From the NCBI GenBank assembly GCA_029289235.1, contig JARFTZ010000023.1:1-41520 (forward strand): 41,520 bases of DNA, read 5' to 3'. The translations under genes and the position numbers were made by a program. The DNA is from Gammaproteobacteria bacterium. GTDB taxonomy: Bacteria; Pseudomonadota; Gammaproteobacteria; Burkholderiales; Rhodocyclaceae. Positions 7,513 to 15,428 of this stretch are shown here, piece after piece. The number at the start of each line of letters is the position of its first letter. Positions within the stretch are counted from its first letter, which is position 1. Under the pieces are notes generated by a model. That model made no database searches. It was not told the DNA's origin and worked only from the letters and a program-made list of their open reading frames with translations.

Positions 7513-8415
7513 GTGGATATCAGATCGGTCGACCTCAATTTGCTGAAAGCGTTTGACGCGCTCATGGACGAGCGGAGCGTCACCCGGGCGGCGGCCCGCC
7601 TTTCACTGACGCAGCCGGCAGTGAGCGGGATGCTGAACCGATTGCGCGACAGCTTCGGCGATCCGCTGTTTGCACGAACGTCGCGTGGCGTGACGCCGAC
7701 GCCGCGGGCCGAGGCCTTGATCGGAAGCGTCAAGCGCGTCCTGGCCGAGATCGAGACGATGCTCAAGCCCGAGGCTTTCGACCCGGCGACGGCCGAATTC
7801 ACGGTATCCATCGCCGCCACCGACTATGCGCTGCGCGCCGTGCTGGTGCCGTTCATCGCAGCCCTGCGGCCGCTTGCGCCCCGGATTCGCACAGCGGTCC
7901 ATCAGGTCAATGACGCGACCGTGCAGCATCGACTGGAGCGGGGGGAGCTCGATCTGGCGCTGCTGACGCCGGAGACGGCGCCGCCCGACCTGCATGCCAG
8001 GCATCTGTTCGAGGAGCGGTATGTTTGCGCGCTTCGTCACGATCACCCCGCGGTGTCCTCCGGCGAGCTTTCTCTCGCTCAATTCTGCGCGCTGGACCAT
8101 GCCATGGTTTCCTTGGCTGGCGGAGGCTTCCGCGGAGCGACCGATGAGGCGCTGGAAAGGATCGGGCGCCAACGGCGTGTGGTACTTTCCGTGCCGAGCT
8201 TCGTGATGCTGCTCGACGTGCTGCGCGAGAGCGACCTCGTTGCGCTCGTCCCGCAGCGGCTGGTCGCCGATTCCCAGGGGCTGTCGTTGATCGAGCCGCC
8301 GCTGCCGGTGAGCGGCTTCACCAAAATCGCAGCGTGGCATGCCCGTACCCACGAAGACCCGGGGCACCGCTGGGTACGGTCGGTGCTTTTTCAGACGTGC
8401 GGGGTGTCCGGGTGA
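7513..8415 (+). CDS. LysR-family transcriptional regulator
   Basis: The 300-residue protein has an N-terminal winged helix-turn-helix (about 5-64, with SVTRAAARLSLTQPAVSGML) and a C-terminal periplasmic-binding-protein-like effector domain. It starts at GTG with MDIRSVDLNLLKAFDAL, a form typical of the NodD/PA0477-like branch of LysR proteins. No strong ribosome binding site is visible. Its stop codon directly abuts the stop of the convergent dehydrogenase gene (8416), so no terminator fits between them. The target genes are not evident: the gene does not sit divergently from an enzyme gene as LysR regulators often do, and cadA upstream has its own MerR control. The effector is unknown. Confidence 0.88.
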   Translation: MDIRSVDLNLLKAFDALMDERSVTRAAARLSLTQPAVSGMLNRLRDSFGDPLFARTSRGVTPTPRAEALIGSVKRVLAEIETMLKPEAFDPATAEFTVSIAATDYALRAVLVPFIAALRPLAPRIRTAVHQVNDATVQHRLERGELDLALLTPETAPPDLHARHLFEERYVCALRHDHPAVSSGELSLAQFCALDHAMVSLAGGGFRGATDEALERIGRQRRVVLSVPSFVMLLDVLRESDLVALVPQRLVADSQGLSLIEPPLPVSGFTKIAAWHARTHEDPGHRWVRSVLFQTCGVSG

Positions 8416-9282
8416 TCAACTCGCATCGAACAGGCGGGCGACAGCGGTCATGTTGTCGCCGCCAAGACCGTGCGCGATGCCCTGCCGGAATACCGCTCGG
8501 GCCGCTGCGAGTGTCGGAGCGGCTGCGTCGGAACCGGCAGCAGTCAGCGCATAGCCGAAGTCCTTTTCGATCAGTTCGACCGGGAATTGCGGCTGAAAAT
8601 CGCTGCGCAGCATCGATCCGGCGATGACGTTGTCGACGGGCGACCAGACGGGCGTTTCGGCGATGGCCTGTACTGCCTTGACTACGTCGGTGCCACAGCG
8701 GCGCAGCATGCCGATGAGTTCGGCCAGCGCCGTTACCTGAATGCCGAGCAAGGCGTTGGTCGCGAGCTTGACCAGCGTGCCGGAACCGATCGGACCGACG
8801 TGATGAATCGCGGCGCCCATCGATTTCAGCACGCCTTCCGCACTGGCCAATACGTTGGCTTCGCCACCGGCGAGATAAACGAGTTGTGCCGCTTCGGCCG
8901 CTGGGCGCGAGCCGGAAACGGGAGCTTCGAGCAGGTCGATGCCGCGCGCCTGCGCACTCTTGCCAAGTTCGCGAATCCAGTCGACCGACAGCGTCGAACT
9001 CTCAATCGCGATGGCGTCGGGCCGCATCGCCGCAAACGCCCCGCGCTCGGGGTCGCACCAGACGGATTTTGATGCCGCGTCGTCGCGTACCATCGAGATG
9101 ACGAAATCCGCCGCTTTTGCCGCTGCGAACGGCGAAGCGGCCCATTGCGCGCCGGCGGCGAGCGAGGCTTCGGCCGCTTTCGGGGTGCGGTTCCAGACGG
9201 TGAGCGAATGTCCCGCCTTGATCAGGTTGGCAGCCATACGGCTACCCATGGCGCCGAGGCCGAGGAATGCGATGTTGGACAT
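8416..9282 (-). CDS. NAD(P)-dependent oxidoreductase, 3-hydroxyisobutyrate dehydrogenase family
   Basis: The protein is a cytoplasmic beta-hydroxyacid dehydrogenase-family enzyme of 288 residues. It has an N-terminal Rossmann motif GLGAMGSRMA (8-17), the substrate-loop motif APVSGSRPAAE (120-130) and the catalytic helix with K172 and N176 in GTLVKLATNALLG. The family includes 3-hydroxyisobutyrate, tartronate semialdehyde and succinic/glyoxylate semialdehyde reductases. N31-R32 after the second beta strand fits NADP preference, which suggests reductase activity on a small aldehyde or keto acid. It lies 15 bases downstream of the SRPBCC gene, with its ribosome binding site in the gap, so the two form an operon. 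A LysR gene lies upstream on the same strand. The substrate is not identifiable from sequence. Confidence 0.85.
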   Translation of the reverse strand: MSNIAFLGLGAMGSRMAANLIKAGHSLTVWNRTPKAAEASLAAGAQWAASPFAAAKAADFVISMVRDDAASKSVWCDPERGAFAAMRPDAIAIESSTLSVDWIRELGKSAQARGIDLLEAPVSGSRPAAEAAQLVYLAGGEANVLASAEGVLKSMGAAIHHVGPIGSGTLVKLATNALLGIQVTALAELIGMLRRCGTDVVKAVQAIAETPVWSPVDNVIAGSMLRSDFQPQFPVELIEKDFGYALTAAGSDAAAPTLAAARAVFRQGIAHGLGGDNMTAVARLFDAS

Positions 9283-9297
9283 GTCGTTTCCCCGGAA

Positions 9298-9816
9298 TCA
9301 GCGGTCAGCCTTGGCCTTGAACGCGGCGGCAACCATGCCCTTGAGCCACTGGTCGTGGCCGTTGATCATCGGATTCGGATCTGCCGCAGCCAGCGCCTCT
9401 GCTGGTTTGCCCTTTTGCGTTTCCTGCGTGAGGATGCGCACGCGACCGCCGGAAATGTCTTCGAGAAGCCAGGCGTGGTGCACGTCAAGTCGGTCTTCCG
9501 GGTCGCTGCCAGCCCAACCGTGCCAGGCGACGCGGGCGGGTTGGCCAGCGGAAGGTGCCACGTATTCGACGACCTGCGCCTCGACCGGGAAGCCGAAGGT
9601 CTCGAAATAGAAGCGCACGTCGTTTTCCAGTTCCGGTCCCTTGTTGTCGTAGAAACGCGGGTTGGCCGAGTTGGCGTAATAGGTCGGCCACAACGCGGGG
9701 GTGTTGAGAAACGGCCAGAGGTCGGCGACCGAGAGGCCGGCGACGATCATTTCGTTCGAGGCAAAGTTGTCGGTGAAGCCGGGGAGGTAGCCTTCCGGCC
9801 AGATGATTGCGTTCAT
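9298..9816 (-). CDS. SRPBCC-superfamily (polyketide cyclase-like) protein
   Basis: The 172-residue protein starts MNAIIWPEGYLPGFTDN and has the alternating strand pattern and C-terminal long helix of the START/SRPBCC fold, which forms a deep hydrophobic ligand cavity. Recognisable points are an early VSVAD-like helix (GLSVADLWPFL), WHGWAG and a central HHAWLLED strand. Members bind or transform small hydrophobic molecules; many are annotated as polyketide cyclase/dehydrase without biochemical proof. No catalytic residue can be assigned here. It has an AGGA ribosome binding site and is the first gene of a two-gene operon with the HIBDH-family reductase. A LysR-type inverted repeat lies upstream (9938-9954), suggesting control by the neighbouring LysR protein. 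Confidence 0.7.
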   Translation of the reverse strand: MNAIIWPEGYLPGFTDNFASNEMIVAGLSVADLWPFLNTPALWPTYYANSANPRFYDNKGPELENDVRFYFETFGFPVEAQVVEYVAPSAGQPARVAWHGWAGSDPEDRLDVHHAWLLEDISGGRVRILTQETQKGKPAEALAAADPNPMINGHDQWLKGMVAAAFKAKADR

Positions 9817-9937
9817 TGGATATTTCCTGATGTGAGGGTGTGGAGTTCGCTGTCCTCCGAACCTTGCCGTGAAGCAGCCGGCGGTCAGCGCGTACTCACA
9901 TCATGGAATTTGGAGTGAAATAAATCCAATGGCAATT

Positions 9938-9954
9938 TGTTATCTGACGTATCA
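9938..9954. promoter_or_regulatory. Candidate LysR binding site upstream of the SRPBCC operon
   Basis: The sequence TGTTAT-N7-ATCA fits the T-N11-A pattern of LysR binding sites. It matches the site at 10860-10875 (TGTTAT-N7-ATAA) on the other side of the LysR gene in both half-site and spacing. It lies in the leader region of the SRPBCC gene, 13 bases beyond the LysR stop codon. The match is to sequence pattern only. Confidence 0.4.
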
Positions 9955-9966
9955 GAAAAACGAATA

Positions 9967-10851
9967 TCACTTGTCTCGTCTTTCACCGACACGCTGGCGA
10001 AGAAAATCGATGGCGCGCTCGGCACGGGCGGAGAGCGGCCACTCGGCGCGATGAATCAGCCAAAGCTTGTCGATGACCGGCGTGGGATGCGTCACCGCGT
10101 GAATCGCGTCCTGCCTCGGAAACGCCTGGCGCGCGTATTGCGGAATGACGGAGAAACCGAAGCCGCGCGCGACCGGTTCCAGAATCATCCCGATGTGATT
10201 GATGAAGCCGCGGCAAGGCAGGCTGCGGATGCCGGCGTTGCCCGGAAAAATGCGGCTGAACAGGCGGCTGGCCATCGCTTGCCCATCCGGATGGTCGATG
10301 AAGCCGATGCGTTCGAGATCGCGCCAATCCTGCACATTCTCGCCCGCAGGTACGACCAGTTCGAGCGCTTCCTCGGCGAATACGCTGGCGGCGATCCGGG
10401 GATCGTCCGGGCGGTAGGTCATCAGCCCGAGTTCGTAGCGATTCTGTACGACGGCTTCGAGCACTTCCGGGTCGGGCGCGAAGCGGTGGCGGATGATCAG
10501 CTCCGGGGATGTTGCCTGCAGGTCGAGCAACAGCGGATAGACGGCGAGCCCGATGCTGCCCGGGCTGGTCAGCGTGATATCGCCGCGATCGGCGTCGGAC
10601 TCCGACAGGCGCAGGTGGAGACGTTTGCTGGCCTGATCGACTTCACGGCAGTAGTCCAGCAGCGTTCTGCCCGTCGGCGTCAGTTCAAGCTGGCGTGGCC
10701 GGCGGATGAACAACGCGCCGAGATGGTCTTCAAGGTGCCGGATGTGCTGGCTGACAGCGGCCTGTGTCAGGCCGAGCCGGTCGCCGGTGCGCGTGAAGCT
10801 GCCGAGTTCGGCCAGCGTGGAAAACGTGCTGAGCCATTGCGGGTTAAACAT
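9967..10851 (-). CDS. LysR-family transcriptional regulator
   Basis: The 294-residue regulator opens with MFNPQWLSTFSTLAELGSFT and a typical winged helix-turn-helix (about 3-62, TRTGDRLGLTQAAVSQHIRH), followed by a two-lobed effector domain ending in LWLIHRAEWPLSARAERAID. The QAAVSQHIRHLEDHLG helix is the DNA-recognition part. It is divergent from the VOC gene and co-directional with, and upstream of, the SRPBCC/dehydrogenase pair. Near-identical TGTTAT-N7-AT-A sites lie on both sides of the gene (9938 and 10860), so it probably controls both flanking operons as well as itself. The inducer is unknown; the enzymes nearby suggest a reactive carbonyl or quinone-like compound. Confidence 0.9.
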   Translation of the reverse strand: MFNPQWLSTFSTLAELGSFTRTGDRLGLTQAAVSQHIRHLEDHLGALFIRRPRQLELTPTGRTLLDYCREVDQASKRLHLRLSESDADRGDITLTSPGSIGLAVYPLLLDLQATSPELIIRHRFAPDPEVLEAVVQNRYELGLMTYRPDDPRIAASVFAEEALELVVPAGENVQDWRDLERIGFIDHPDGQAMASRLFSRIFPGNAGIRSLPCRGFINHIGMILEPVARGFGFSVIPQYARQAFPRQDAIHAVTHPTPVIDKLWLIHRAEWPLSARAERAIDFLRQRVGERRDK

Positions 10852-10859
10852 AAGAATCT

Positions 10860-10875
10860 GTTATAGGCGACATAA
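10860..10875. promoter_or_regulatory. Candidate LysR operator between the LysR and VOC genes
   Basis: A perfect inverted repeat TTAT-AGGCGAC-ATAA (10861-10875) fits the T-N11-A LysR box. It lies 10 bases upstream of the LysR start and about 72 bases upstream of the VOC start, the usual place for a divergently acting LysR site. The preceding G extends its likeness to the second copy at 9938-9954. Confidence 0.6.
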
Positions 10876-10947
10876 CGGAATGGCTGTTCAATTTATGAAT
10901 CCGGGCGCTTAGAGTACGCCTCTTTCAGTCAGTAAGGAGAACCGGAC

Positions 10948-11457
10948 GTGGCGAAGCCCTATCCGCGCAGCTTTTCCCATATCGGCCTGTCGGTCACCGA
11001 TCTCGATGCGGCCGTCAAGTTTTACACCGAGGTCATGGGTTGGTATTTGATCATGGCGCCGACCACGATCACGGAAGATGATAGTGCCATCGGCGTGATG
11101 TGCACCGACGTTTTCGGAAAGAACTGGGGCTCGTTCCGCATTGCCCATCTTTCGACGGGAGATCGTGTCGGCGTGGAAATTTTCGAGTTCCGTAATGCCG
11201 TTCGCCCCGATGACAATTTTGAATACTGGAAAACCGGCGTTTTCCATTTCTGCGTGCAGGATCCCGATGTCGAGGGCATGGCCGCAAAAATCGTCGCGGC
11301 CGGCGGCAAGCAACGCATGCCCGTGCGCGAGTATTTCCCGGGAGAAAAGCCTTACCGCATGGTCTATATGGAAGACCCGTTCGGAAATATTCTTGAAATC
11401 TACAGCCACAGCTACGAACTGACCTATTCGGCGGGCGCGTACCAGCCGGGCCAGTAG
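10948..11457 (+). CDS. VOC-family (glyoxalase/extradiol dioxygenase-like) protein
   Basis: The 169-residue protein has the paired beta-alpha-beta-beta-beta modules of the vicinal-oxygen-chelate fold. The four expected metal ligands are visible: H11 in FSHIGLSV, a Glu in VEIFEF, a His in GVFHFCV and a Glu in FGNILEIYSH. Such proteins include glyoxalase I, fosfomycin-resistance enzymes and lactoylglutathione lyase-like proteins with unknown substrates. The GTG start at 10948 is supported by AAGGAGA seven bases upstream. It is the first gene of a + strand series (VOC, MDR reductase, PfpI, flavin reductase, SDR) divergent from a LysR regulator. A lyase or dioxygenase role in carbonyl detoxification fits the context but is not shown. 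Confidence 0.85.
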   Translation: MAKPYPRSFSHIGLSVTDLDAAVKFYTEVMGWYLIMAPTTITEDDSAIGVMCTDVFGKNWGSFRIAHLSTGDRVGVEIFEFRNAVRPDDNFEYWKTGVFHFCVQDPDVEGMAAKIVAAGGKQRMPVREYFPGEKPYRMVYMEDPFGNILEIYSHSYELTYSAGAYQPGQ

Positions 11458-11461
11458 GGCT

Positions 11462-12457
11462 ATGGACATGGCGAGTGTTCCGGCTGCGTACGAAGGGTGG
11501 GGCTGGCAAAGCGGTCATGATCCGCTGGATCTGCGCTTGCAGAACGTCGCAGTTCCGCCGCTTGCGGCGGGTGAGGTGCTCGTTCGCAACGCGGTGATCG
11601 GGCTCAACCCGGTGGACTGGAAAGTGCTCGGCCACATCGATGGCTGGCCACCGGGGCACGTCCCCGGTGTCGATGGCGCAGGTGTCGTCGTGGCGGCAGG
11701 CCAGGACGTTTCCGCCTCCTGGTTGGGCCAACGTGTCGCCTATCACCAGAATCTTCATTGCGCCGGTAGTTTTGCGGAGTACACGCCGTTGGTCGCCCGC
11801 GCATTGATGCGCGTGCCGGAGGCGCTTGATTTCGCGACGGCGGCGAGTTTCCCCTGTCCGGGCCTGACGGCGAGGCAGGCCATCGAAAAGATTCCGCTTC
11901 ACGAAAACGCTTCCGTGCTGATCAGCGGCGCGGGCGGGGCGGTTGGGCTCTATCTGGTGCAGTTAGCCGTGGAGCGCGGATTTTCCGTCAGCGCCATTTG
12001 TCACGAACGACACTGGGGGCGACTCAAGTCGTTAGGCGCAAGTCGGTGCGTCGCGGAACCGGAAGCGCTCAAGGGACTGTCGTTCTACGCTGTGATCGAC
12101 AGTGTCGGACCGGTCCGTGCCACGCAGCTGGCGCAACGGATCGATGCCAACGGTCACTTGGTCTGCATTCAGGGGCGTGTGCCGCAATGGCCATTTCCCG
12201 CGTTCGAGCAGGCCATTTCGTTGCACGAAGTTGCACTGGGCGCCTTGCATCGGTACGGAAGCGATGCCGCCTGGGCGCGCCTGACCGCCGACGGCGAACG
12301 GATGCTCGAACAACTTGCTTCGGGGGCGATGGAGCCTGAAGCACAGGTTCGGCGCGATTTTTCCGGGCTGCCTGAACTCCTTGAAGCGCTGCGTCAACGC
12401 AGTTTCTCCGGGAAGCCGCTCGTGGTGCTTCCCTTTTATGAATCACATGGCGGGTGA
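11462..12457 (+). CDS. Zinc-independent MDR oxidoreductase (quinone oxidoreductase-like)
   Basis: The 331-residue cytoplasmic enzyme has a GroES-like N-terminal domain (IGLNPVDWKVLG near 47-58, PGVDGAGVVVAAG near 68-80) and a Rossmann domain whose NADPH-binding loop is SGAGGAVGLYLVQLA near 154-168. The NPVDWK motif and the lack of the four-cysteine structural zinc lobe place it with quinone oxidoreductases and enoyl reductases, not with zinc alcohol dehydrogenases. These enzymes reduce quinones or activated double bonds with NADPH. It begins four bases after the VOC stop and is probably cotranscribed. A second ATG lies six bases downstream (11468). The C-terminus is of normal length. Confidence 0.82.
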   Translation: MDMASVPAAYEGWGWQSGHDPLDLRLQNVAVPPLAAGEVLVRNAVIGLNPVDWKVLGHIDGWPPGHVPGVDGAGVVVAAGQDVSASWLGQRVAYHQNLHCAGSFAEYTPLVARALMRVPEALDFATAASFPCPGLTARQAIEKIPLHENASVLISGAGGAVGLYLVQLAVERGFSVSAICHERHWGRLKSLGASRCVAEPEALKGLSFYAVIDSVGPVRATQLAQRIDANGHLVCIQGRVPQWPFPAFEQAISLHEVALGALHRYGSDAAWARLTADGERMLEQLASGAMEPEAQVRRDFSGLPELLEALRQRSFSGKPLVVLPFYESHGG

Positions 12458-12492
12458 TTCATTTTTCAAACTCTATTGTTAGAAATACTTAT

Positions 12493-13203
12493 ATGACTCC
12501 TGCTCTAAAAATCCTTGTTGTTCTGACATCTCATGCCATGGCTGGAAGTGCCAGTCATCCGACCGGTCTCTGGCTTGAAGAGTTCACCACGCCTTACTAC
12601 GCGTTCGTCGATGCGGGGGCAGAGGTGGATGTCGCGTCCATCCAGGGGGGGAAAGCCCCGATCGATCCGGGTTCGGTCCGTCCGGAAGGGAAAAACCCAC
12701 CCAGCGTCGAGCGTTTTCTTAAAGACCCGGTTGCTCGGGCCAAGATCGAGGCTTCGATGAAAATCGAAGTGCTGAAAGCGACCACCTACGACGCTGTCTT
12801 TCTGCCGGGTGGTCACGGCACGATGTGGGATCTACCGCAGAGCGAACCCCTTGCGAGGCTGTTGAGCGATGCGTGGGGAGAAGGAAAAGTGGTCGCCGCG
12901 GTTTGTCATGGGCCGGCCGGTTTGGTCAACGCCAAGGACGAGACCGGAAAAGCGTTGGTCACTGGTCGCCGCGTGGCGGCATTCAGCAACAGCGAGGAAG
13001 TCGCCGCAAACATGGACAAGCAGGTTCCGTTCGCGCTGGAATCCCGAATCCGCGATCTCGGTGCTCGTTACGAGAGCGGGCCCGATTTCAAGCCGTTCGC
13101 GGTGCGGGATGGCCGCCTTGTCACAGGACAGAACCCGGCGTCGTCGGAGAGGGTGGCGGAGTTGGTACTCGAAGCTGTCCGCGAAACGGCGCTCAAGCGA
13201 TGA
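12493..13203 (+). CDS. DJ-1/PfpI-family protein (Hsp31/glyoxalase III-like)
   Basis: The 236-residue protein belongs to the class I glutamine-amidotransferase-like DJ-1/PfpI superfamily. It has the nucleophile-elbow cysteine C138 in AAVCHGPAGLVN followed by H139, an early acidic residue in GLWLEEF (E29/E30) and the FLPGGHG loop (103-109). This arrangement is that of Hsp31/GLO-III-like proteins, which convert methylglyoxal to lactate without glutathione or act as protein deglycases and chaperones. I chose the ATG at 12493, where homology begins (KILVVLTSHAM); a GTG at 12454 would add 13 unrelated residues. Its location in a string of carbonyl/quinone enzymes supports a role against reactive aldehydes. 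Confidence 0.85.
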   Translation: MTPALKILVVLTSHAMAGSASHPTGLWLEEFTTPYYAFVDAGAEVDVASIQGGKAPIDPGSVRPEGKNPPSVERFLKDPVARAKIEASMKIEVLKATTYDAVFLPGGHGTMWDLPQSEPLARLLSDAWGEGKVVAAVCHGPAGLVNAKDETGKALVTGRRVAAFSNSEEVAANMDKQVPFALESRIRDLGARYESGPDFKPFAVRDGRLVTGQNPASSERVAELVLEAVRETALKR

Positions 13204-13272
13204 CCTGCCACGCCGTGTTTTCCCGGATTGCATAACCCCCTTTTGTTGATAGCACAGGATCAGGAATCGTTC

Positions 13273-14373
13273 ATGTCAGCTCTGTTTTCTCCGTTCAAAC
13301 TCAAATCCGTCATTCTGAAAAACCGCATTGCCGTACCGCCGATGTGCCAGTACAGCGCCACCGACGGTCTGGCCAACGACTGGCATCTCGGCCACTACGC
13401 CAGCCTCGGGCGGGGCGGTGCCGGGCTGGTGATCGTCGAGGCGACCGGTGTCGCGCCGGAGGGACGCATCAGTCCCGCCTGCCTGGGGTTGTGGAATGAC
13501 GACCAGGCTGCCGGGCTGGCCCAGGTTGCTGCTGCAATAAAAGCGGGTGGCGCCGTGCCCGGCATCCAGATCGGGCACGCCGGGCGCAAGGCCAGCGCCA
13601 ATGTTCCGTGGGAAGGCGATGACCATATCCCCGAGAGCGATCCGCGTGCATGGGAGACGATCTCGCCGTCGCCGGTCGCCTTCGGCGCCAACTTGCCGCG
13701 AGTGCCGCGAGAGATGACGCTGGCCGACATCGAGCGGGTGAAAGCTGATTTCGTTGCCGCGGCGCGTCGTGCGCGGGAGGCCGGTTTCGAATGGCTGGAG
13801 TTGCATTTCGCGCATGGCTATCTGGCGCAGAGCTTCTTCTCGCCACATGCCAACAAGCGCACTGATGCCTACGGTGGCGACTTCGCCGGGCGCGGCCGTT
13901 TCCTGCTGGAAACGCTGTCTGCCGTGCGCGAAGTCTGGCCGGAGAATCTGCCGCTGACTGCACGCTTCGGTGTCATCGAGTACGACGGGAGCGACGAGGA
14001 GACGCTGGCCGAGTCGATCGAGCTGATCCGGCAATTCCGCGCGCGCGGGCTGGATTTCGTCAACGTCAGCGTCAATTTCTCGACGCCGGATGCCAATGTT
14101 CCGTGGGGGCCGGCCTTCCTGTCGCCGGTGGCGGCGCGGGTAAAGCGCGAGGCAAAATTGCCTGTCGCCTCGTCGTGGAACATCGATACGCCCGCACTGG
14201 CGGAACACACGGTCGCGACAGGCCAACTGGACGTGGTGATGATCGGCCGCGTGCACTTGGCCAACCCGTACTGGACGCACGAGGCGGCGCATGCGCTGCA
14301 TGTCGATCGCCCCGATTGGGTGCTGCCTGCTCCTTACGCGCACTGGCTGGAGCGGTACAAGCGGAATGCCTGA
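13273..14373 (+). CDS. Old yellow enzyme-family NADH:flavin oxidoreductase, XenA/YqjM type
   Basis: This is an FMN-dependent TIM-barrel enoate reductase of 366 residues. The thermophilic-like/XenA class marks are clear: C25 in PPMCQYSA, which tunes the flavin potential, H178 and H181 in LHFAHGYL, which bind the substrate carbonyl or nitro group, and Y183. The numbering is the same as that known for Pseudomonas XenA. Such enzymes reduce activated alkenes, quinones, nitroesters and other electrophiles with NAD(P)H. The ATG at 13273 has a CAGGA site seven bases upstream; a longer frame from 13228 has no such support. It follows the PfpI gene by 69 bases. It likely acts as an electrophile reductase in this cluster. 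Confidence 0.9.
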   Translation: MSALFSPFKLKSVILKNRIAVPPMCQYSATDGLANDWHLGHYASLGRGGAGLVIVEATGVAPEGRISPACLGLWNDDQAAGLAQVAAAIKAGGAVPGIQIGHAGRKASANVPWEGDDHIPESDPRAWETISPSPVAFGANLPRVPREMTLADIERVKADFVAAARRAREAGFEWLELHFAHGYLAQSFFSPHANKRTDAYGGDFAGRGRFLLETLSAVREVWPENLPLTARFGVIEYDGSDEETLAESIELIRQFRARGLDFVNVSVNFSTPDANVPWGPAFLSPVAARVKREAKLPVASSWNIDTPALAEHTVATGQLDVVMIGRVHLANPYWTHEAAHALHVDRPDWVLPAPYAHWLERYKRNA

Positions 14374-14449
14374 GCGCTGCGCCGCGGTAGTATGAATCGC
14401 GGCGCGCGCCGCAGGCGGGCCTTTTTTACGACTGAACTGGAGAAAGCGG

Positions 14450-15229
14450 ATGGATCTCGGGTTGCGGGGGAAAACAGCACTGGTGTGTGCAGCGAGTCGC
14501 GGACTGGGGCGCGGTTGTGCCGAAGCGCTCGCTGCGGAAGGCGTGAAACTGGTCATCGCGGCGCGCCGCGAGGCCTTGCTGGAGGAGGCGGCAAGGGAGA
14601 TCCGGGCGCGGTTTGGCGTCGAGGTGATTCCGGTTGCTTGCGACATCACGGCGGCGGAGGGGCGCGCACTCGCGCTGGCGGCGTGCCCGCAGCCGGATAT
14701 CCTGGTGACGAACGCCGGCGGGCCGCCTGCCGGTGATTTCAGGAACTTCTCCCAAGCGGATTGGCATCGCGCCCTCGATGCCAACATGCTGACGCCGGTC
14801 GAGCTGATCAAGGCGACGATCGACGGGATGATAGGCCGCGGCTTTGGCCGCATCATCAACATCACCAGTGCGGCGGTGAAGATGCCGATCGGCATCCTCG
14901 GCCTGTCCAACGGGGCGCGCGCCGGCTTGACGGGCTTTGTCGCCGGCCTCGCGCGCGAGGTCGCACCGCACGGGGTGACGATCAACAACCTGCTGCCGGG
15001 GATGTTCGATACCGACCGCCTGGCTTTTCTCACCCAGGCTCAAGCTACCGCAGCCAGTCTGCGTGTCGATGAAATCACCGCGCGGCAACTGGCCGGCATC
15101 CCTGCGGGGCGTTTCGGGCGTGCCGGCGAGTTCGGCGCGGCGTGCGCGTTCCTGTGCAGCGCCCACGCCGGCTACATCACCGGTCAGAACCTGCTGATCG
15201 ACGGCGGAGCGTACCCCGGAGTGTTCTAG
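14450..15229 (+). CDS. SDR-family protein with non-canonical catalytic motif
   Basis: The 259-residue protein has the short-chain dehydrogenase fold: TALVCAASRGLGRG (9-22), NAGG (88-91), NITS (137-140) and a C-terminal GQNLLIDGGAYPG. The catalytic Tyr-xxx-Lys is absent. At the position 13 after S140 there is S153, and R157 stands where Lys belongs, in GLSNGARAGL. The cofactor motif is CAASRGLG, not TGxxxGIG. This matches a recognised SDR subgroup (FabG-like proteins with imperfect NAD motif and tetrad), whose activity is not well defined. It follows the flavin reductase by 76 bases with a weak ribosome binding site and may be the last gene of the operon; a hairpin follows. It should not be labelled FabG. 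Confidence 0.85.
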   Translation: MDLGLRGKTALVCAASRGLGRGCAEALAAEGVKLVIAARREALLEEAAREIRARFGVEVIPVACDITAAEGRALALAACPQPDILVTNAGGPPAGDFRNFSQADWHRALDANMLTPVELIKATIDGMIGRGFGRIINITSAAVKMPIGILGLSNGARAGLTGFVAGLAREVAPHGVTINNLLPGMFDTDRLAFLTQAQATAASLRVDEITARQLAGIPAGRFGRAGEFGAACAFLCSAHAGYITGQNLLIDGGAYPGVF

Positions 15230-15242
15230 AAAAGAGGTTCCC

Positions 15243-15281
15243 CGAGGGGCGTATTCCATCTTTTGATGAATAAACCCCTCG
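15243..15281 (+). terminator. Long hairpin after the SDR gene, probable terminator
   Basis: The arms CGAGGGG (15243-15249) and CCCCTCG (15275-15281) close a stem that continues as TATTC..GAATA and ATC..GAT around a TTTT loop, with two mismatches and one bulge. It begins 13 bases after the SDR stop. The tail is ACTTTCTTCG, only moderately T-rich, so termination is likely but not certain. Confidence 0.5.
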
Positions 15282-15299
15282 ACTTTCTTCGTTCGTGAA

Positions 15300-15314
15300 T
15301 GTAGTAACAATACA
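15300..15314. promoter_or_regulatory. Candidate RpiR-type operator upstream of the beta-propeller gene
   Basis: TGTAGTAACAATACA is a 15-base imperfect palindrome with TGTA/TACA arms. It fits the pattern TGTA-n-T-nnn-A-n-TACA known for HexR, an RpiR-family regulator. The palindrome before dctP (16917-16929) has the same internal pattern. A further TGTTGTAGTTA half-site lies at 15326-15336, almost identical to part of the 16744 palindrome. An RpiR gene is encoded in the same cluster (23455). Confidence 0.45.
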
Positions 15315-15428
15315 AAGCGGCAATTTGTTGTAGTTAGAATTCTTTCGGCTGTTCGGCAGTTCGCGCGGTTGGTGGAAGGTCGATGGCCATTTTGTGAGCA
15401 GCAAGTCCAAACCGAGAGGAGTCAAATC

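Noticed and set aside
14450-15229. fabG (3-oxoacyl-ACP reductase)
   Set aside because: The Tyr and Lys of the active site are missing, and no fatty-acid genes are nearby.
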